From Homoserinimonas sp044769865 (lineage in GTDB: Bacteria; Actinomycetota; Actinomycetes; Actinomycetales; Microbacteriaceae), in NCBI RefSeq assembly GCF_044769865.1, contig NZ_JBIZWA010000001.1, forward strand, positions 868,001-932,000: a stretch of DNA of 64,000 nucleotides, given 5' to 3'. Below are positions 60,832 through 64,000 of the stretch, piece by piece. The first letter of the stretch is position 1. The number at the start of each line of letters is the position of its first letter. Under the pieces are notes generated by a model. That model was not told where the DNA came from, made no database searches, and saw only the letters and a program-made list of their open reading frames with translations. The position numbers were made by a program, and so were the translations under genes.

Positions 60832-61901
60832 CTGTGCACGGCCGGCCCGCTCGTCGCGCCCGACCTCAGGGTGCAGCGCAGCAGCGTGGGCTGCGGTTCC
60901 TCGCCGTCGAGCAGCCGCAACACTCCGCGTCCGGCGGCGCGGCCCTTCTCGAGCGCGGGCTGCACGAGCGTCGTGAGCTCGACGCCGCCGTAGGCCTCAG
61001 TGCGGATGCCGTCGAAGCCCAGCACGCTGAGCTCCTCCGGCACTGAGACACCCAGTTCCTCGGCAGCACGGATGACCCCAAGGGCGAGGAGGTCGCTCTG
61101 CGCGATGACGGCGGTCGGGCGACGCTCCGGGTCGGCGAGGATCGCGAGGCCTGCCGTGTAACCCGACGCGGTCGAGCTCGCGGGTGCCATCCAGCCGCGA
61201 AGCCTTGTGTAGACGTCGAGCACGCCGCGCAGACGCTCCGCCGCCGGGAACGAGGTGGCCCGTTCCTCCCAGTCGTCGCGCAGCGGTCCTGCCGCGTGGT
61301 CGGCGCCGAGCGGAAGCGTGACGACCGCCACATCGCGATGGCCCAGTTCGTGCAGGTGCGCGGCGCCGAGCGCGCTCGCCCGCCGATTGTCGAGCGCGAT
61401 GTCGAGCACGCCCTCCATCGGTGCCGCCTCGATCGCGACGATGGGGATGCGCCGCTGCCGCAGCAGGGCGACGGATGCGTCGAGTCGTGTGCTGCATCCG
61501 ACCAGGACGACGGCATCCATCGGCGCGGTGTCGATGGGCGACGCGGCGTTCGCGTCGGGGCCCGCGGGGTCGGTCAGCAGGAGGATGCTGAACCCTGCCG
61601 CGCCGAGTTCGTCGGCGAGGCCGTCGAGCATGGGGATGTTCATGGGGTCGCGGAATGCTTCGCGCAGGCGGTCTTCGATCACGACACCGACGATGCCGGT
61701 GCGCCCGCTGCGGAGGGAGCGCGCGACAGGGTCCGGGCCGCCATAGCCGAGGGCCTCTGCCGCGGCGAGCACCTTCTCGCGCGTCTCGGCCGCGACGGGC
61801 CCCGCGCCGCTGAATGCGAGGGACGCGGTCGAGCGGGAGACGCCGGCGCGCTCGGCGACGGCGGCCAGTGTTGCCCGCGGTCTCGTTGCGTCATCGGTCA
61901 T
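60828..61901 (-). CDS. LacI-family transcriptional regulator
   Basis: A 357-residue repressor. The HTH is at about residues 12-32 (LAAVAERAGVSRSTASLAFSG), the hinge near 60 (VARSLRSGRTG), and a periplasmic-binding-like ligand domain follows. The start is probably leaderless (TAGGCT, eight bases, ATG). Two tandem palindromes lie just upstream, between it and the divergent MFS gene, suggesting that it controls both. The ligand is unknown. Confidence 0.9.
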   Translation of the reverse strand: MTDDATRPRATLAAVAERAGVSRSTASLAFSGAGPVAAETREKVLAAAEALGYGGPDPVARSLRSGRTGIVGVVIEDRLREAFRDPMNIPMLDGLADELGAAGFSILLLTDPAGPDANAASPIDTAPMDAVVLVGCSTRLDASVALLRQRRIPIVAIEAAPMEGVLDIALDNRRASALGAAHLHELGHRDVAVVTLPLGADHAAGPLRDDWEERATSFPAAERLRGVLDVYTRLRGWMAPASSTASGYTAGLAILADPERRPTAVIAQSDLLALGVIRAAEELGVSVPEELSVLGFDGIRTEAYGGVELTTLVQPALEKGRAAGRGVLRLLDGEEPQPTLLRCTLRSGATSGPAVHR

Positions 61902-61916
61902 GGGTTGTTAGCCTAC

Positions 61917-61944
61917 TCGAATCGGTTCGATCGAATCGATTCGA
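61917..61944. promoter_or_regulatory. Tandem LacI-type operators
   Basis: TCGAATCGGTTCGA (61917-61930) is directly followed by TCGAATCGATTCGA (61931-61944, perfect palindrome). Together they form a 28-bp near-perfect larger palindrome. They are placed just upstream of the lacI-type promoter and 44 bp before the MFS start, so one bound repressor could act on both genes. Confidence 0.8.
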
Positions 61945-61988
61945 CCTGTCGTACGGCGGTCGGCTGCCCCTCTTCCTCCGCGAGCACC

Positions 61989-63194
61989 ATGACGACTTCC
62001 GCCCTCACCCGCGCCCAAGCGACCACCTGGCGCAACGCCCTCTTCGTCATCTTTGCGCTCTGCGGGCTCGGCATGGCCAGCTGGATGGCTCGCACCCCCG
62101 CGGTGAAGGATGCGCTGGGCGCCTCGACCGCCGACATGGGCATCCTGATCCTCTTCCTCGCGAGCGGGTCGATCGCTGGCCTGCTCGTGTCGAGCCACGC
62201 GATCGCCACATTCGGCACCAAGCCCATCATGGCGTGGGCGCTCGGCTTGGGACCCCTCGGCGTCATCGTGGCCGGCTTCGGAGTCGCCCTCGGCACGGAC
62301 GGCTTCTGGGTCGTCGCCGCCGGACTGTGCTTCTTCGGCGCGGCCCTCTCGATCGCAGATGTCGCCATGAACCTCAGTGGCGCCATCAACGAACGGATGC
62401 TCGGGCGCACCGTCATGCCGATCTATCACGCCTTCTTCAGCGGCGGCACGATGCTCGGGGCGGGCGTCGGCGCACTGGGCGAGCTGCTGCGGGTGCCGAT
62501 CCTGACGCAGGCCATTGTCGTCGCGGCGATCATCGTGATCGCGGGGGTCACGAGCGTGCGCTTCGTGCAGCACGAGAGCGTCGGGGACGACCCCGCCGAT
62601 GCCGACGAGCCGAAGGGCACCTGGCGCGACCGACTGTCGATCTGGCGCGACCGCCGCACCCTCCTCATCGGCGTGATCGTGCTGGGCATGGCCCTCGCTG
62701 AGGGTTCCGCGAACGACTGGCTCGCCCTCGCCATGGTGGAGGGGCACGGCGTCGACCGGGCATCCGGCGCGCTCATCTTCGGCGTCTTCGTGACCGCGAT
62801 GACGGTCGGGCGCCTCGCGGGCGTGCGCCTGCTCGACCGTTTCGGACGCGTACCCGTGCTGCGTGGATCGGCGCTCCTCGCGATCGCGGGCCTGCTCATC
62901 GTGATCTTCGTGCCCGTGCCGTGGATCGCGGTCGTGGGTGTCGTCATGTGGGGCCTCGGCTCGGCGCTCGGCTTCCCCACGGGAATGTCGGCGGCGGCGG
63001 ATGACCCGAGATCGGCCGCCGCGCGCGTGAGCGCCGTGGCGACGATCGGCTACCTCGCCTTCCTCGCCGGCCCGCTCGCGATCGGCTTCCTGGGCGAGCA
63101 GTTCGGGCTGCTCCGAGCGCTGTTGCTCGTGCTCGTGCTCGTCGTCGCGGCCGGGCTCGCCTCGCCCGCTGCGCGCGAGCCGCGCATCCGCTGA
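61989..63194 (+). CDS. MFS transporter (YbjJ-like)
   Basis: A 401-residue transporter with twelve predicted helices: RNALFVIFALCGLGMASWMARTPAVKDALG at the start, then ALSIADVAMNLSGAINERMLGR, typical of the YbjJ/fucose-permease-like group. The Shine-Dalgarno site is weak (GCGAG). It faces a LacI regulator across tandem operators, suggesting regulated export or uptake of a sugar-like compound. Confidence 0.85.
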   Translation: MTTSALTRAQATTWRNALFVIFALCGLGMASWMARTPAVKDALGASTADMGILILFLASGSIAGLLVSSHAIATFGTKPIMAWALGLGPLGVIVAGFGVALGTDGFWVVAAGLCFFGAALSIADVAMNLSGAINERMLGRTVMPIYHAFFSGGTMLGAGVGALGELLRVPILTQAIVVAAIIVIAGVTSVRFVQHESVGDDPADADEPKGTWRDRLSIWRDRRTLLIGVIVLGMALAEGSANDWLALAMVEGHGVDRASGALIFGVFVTAMTVGRLAGVRLLDRFGRVPVLRGSALLAIAGLLIVIFVPVPWIAVVGVVMWGLGSALGFPTGMSAAADDPRSAAARVSAVATIGYLAFLAGPLAIGFLGEQFGLLRALLLVLVLVVAAGLASPAAREPRIR

Positions 63195-63220
63195 CCTGCG
63201 CCGCGGCATCCGCACCCCGG

Positions 63221-63286
63221 CGATGCGGGACATCGGTGGCGATGCGCAGGCTCTACGCCGCACATCGCCCGCAAACCCGCACATCG
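63221..63286. repeat. Dispersed palindromic repeat, family I, copy C
   Basis: The left arm contains GGTGGCGATGCGC and the right arm GCACATCGCCCGCAAACC, with the loop AGGCTCTACGCC. This matches copies A and B in arm core and in the CTCTA loop element, but with more mismatches. It lies between two genes of the same orientation (MFS and nucS). Confidence 0.7.
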
Positions 63287-63328
63287 TGGCGGCGCGTGGC
63301 ACGGCGAGCGCCGACTACCCTCGATGGG

Positions 63329-64000
63329 GTGCGCCTCGTCATTGCCAAGTGCTCGGTCGACTATGCCGGTCGACTCAGCGCCCACCTCCCCCTCGCCACC
63401 CGCCTGCTGCTGCTCAAGGCTGACGGCAGTGTGCTCGTGCACTCTGATTCGCTGAGCTACAAGCCGCTCAACTGGATGAGCCCGCCCTGCGCGCTCGCGA
63501 CCATGGAACCGGAGCCCGAACAGGCGGATGCCGGCGTCACCGAGATCTGGCGGGTCACGCAGGCGAAGACGGCCGACCTGCTCGTCATCTCGATCCACGA
63601 GATCCTGCACGACAGCAAGCACGAACTCGGCGTGGACCCGGGCCTGCAGAAGGACGGCGTCGAGGCGCACCTGCAGAAGCTCCTTGCCGAGCAGATTGAA
63701 ACCCTCGGAGACGGTTACCGGCTCGTGCGCCGCGAGTACATGACGGCGATCGGGCCCGTTGACATCCTGGCGACGGATGCTTCTGGCGCGAGTGTCGCGG
63801 TCGAGATCAAGCGTCGCGGCGACATCGACGGGGTCGAGCAACTCACTCGTTACCTTGAGCTCATGAACCGCGACCCACTCCTCGCGCCGGTCGCCGGTGT
63901 CTTTGCCGCCCAGGAGATCAAGCCGCAGGCGCGCACGCTGGCGGAGGACCGTGGCATCCGCTGTGTCGTGCTCGACTACGACGCCATGCGCGGCATGGAC
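63329..64000 (+). CDS. nucS: Endonuclease NucS/EndoMS (partial at the 3' end)
   Basis: Mismatch-specific endonuclease that replaces MutS/MutL repair in most Actinobacteria; it cuts both strands at G-T, G-G and T-T mismatches. The visible 224 residues begin RLVIAKCSVDYAGRLSAHLP and include the catalytic region GPVDILATDASGASVAVEIKRRGDIDGVEQLTRYLELMNRD, with the RecB-like Asp, Glu and Lys. Family members are about 225-230 residues, so only a few C-terminal residues are missing. The GTG start is leaderless (TACCCT at 63316-63321, seven bases). Confidence 0.94.
   Translation, partial: MRLVIAKCSVDYAGRLSAHLPLATRLLLLKADGSVLVHSDSLSYKPLNWMSPPCALATMEPEPEQADAGVTEIWRVTQAKTADLLVISIHEILHDSKHELGVDPGLQKDGVEAHLQKLLAEQIETLGDGYRLVRREYMTAIGPVDILATDASGASVAVEIKRRGDIDGVEQLTRYLELMNRDPLLAPVAGVFAAQEIKPQARTLAEDRGIRCVVLDYDAMRGMD

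Overview
The window is high-GC, gene-dense DNA from an actinobacterium. The best fit is the family Microbacteriaceae, inferred from gene content and the style of the coding sequence, not from a marker search. Supporting signs are a NucS mismatch endonuclease gene, LytR-CpsA-Psr and VanY cell-wall genes, a TrhO/PfkA/PanD core-gene mixture, a CebR-type cellobiose locus, and about fifteen genes with a TAnnnT -10 box placed 6-8 nt before the start codon and no ribosome binding site (leaderless starts). There are no rRNA genes, prophage modules, insertion sequences or CRISPR arrays. Both ends cut genes: an FAD oxidoreductase on the left and nucS on the right.

Layout. 1-5.5 kb (minus): a glycan block (MFS transporter, GH2 hydrolase and DUF2804 protein, joined by stop/start overlaps), a small membrane protein, then an FAD oxidoreductase behind a perfect 30-bp palindrome. 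5.6-9.4 kb: tRNA-Ser(GCT), an LCP-family wall-polymer transferase, tRNA-Ser(TGA), a HAD phosphatase and serS. 9.4-17.5 kb (plus): a lipid kinase, an RpiR regulator and an ABC importer operon with a tyrosine-phosphatase-like protein and a metallophosphoesterase inserted between binding protein and permeases. 17.5-24.1 kb: malic enzyme, RlmC, pheA, pgm and a D,D-carboxypeptidase. 24.1-30.1 kb: cebE-cebF-cebG-bglC-cebR with three 14-bp operators; one operator lies over the predicted promoter of the divergent carboxypeptidase gene. 30.2-34.5 kb: an orphan adenine methyltransferase, then an iron-box-headed operon of a domain-permuted lipoate ligase, hmuU, hmuV and a cupredoxin lipoprotein.

34.5-44.5 kb: a DUF559/AbiEi-like gene bracketed by two copies of a dispersed palindrome, a lipase, MarR-MFS, a GCS2 ligase, a VapBC toxin-antitoxin pair, an arginine-derivative catabolic pair (ddaH-rocD) facing an Lrp regulator, ArsR, and a 2-oxoglutarate dioxygenase. 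44.6-48 kb: a very large PutA-like protein whose aldehyde dehydrogenase half has lost its catalytic cysteine and other signature residues. 48-64 kb: housekeeping and envelope genes (thioesterase, TrhO, PfkA, PanD, MDR oxidoreductase, HemD, a DUF3618/holin-X/YtxH trio, class-A-type serine hydrolase, M13 peptidase), then uracil permease, MATE exporter, a LacI regulator facing an MFS exporter, and NucS.

The least conventional items are the degenerate PutA-like protein close to a P5C-producing pathway; the iron-box operon with a domain-swapped lipoate ligase and no heme-binding protein; the palindrome family bracketing a nuclease-like gene; the phosphatase pair inside an importer operon; and the possible CebR control of a cell-wall carboxypeptidase. 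All functional calls come from reading motifs by eye. No database search was run.
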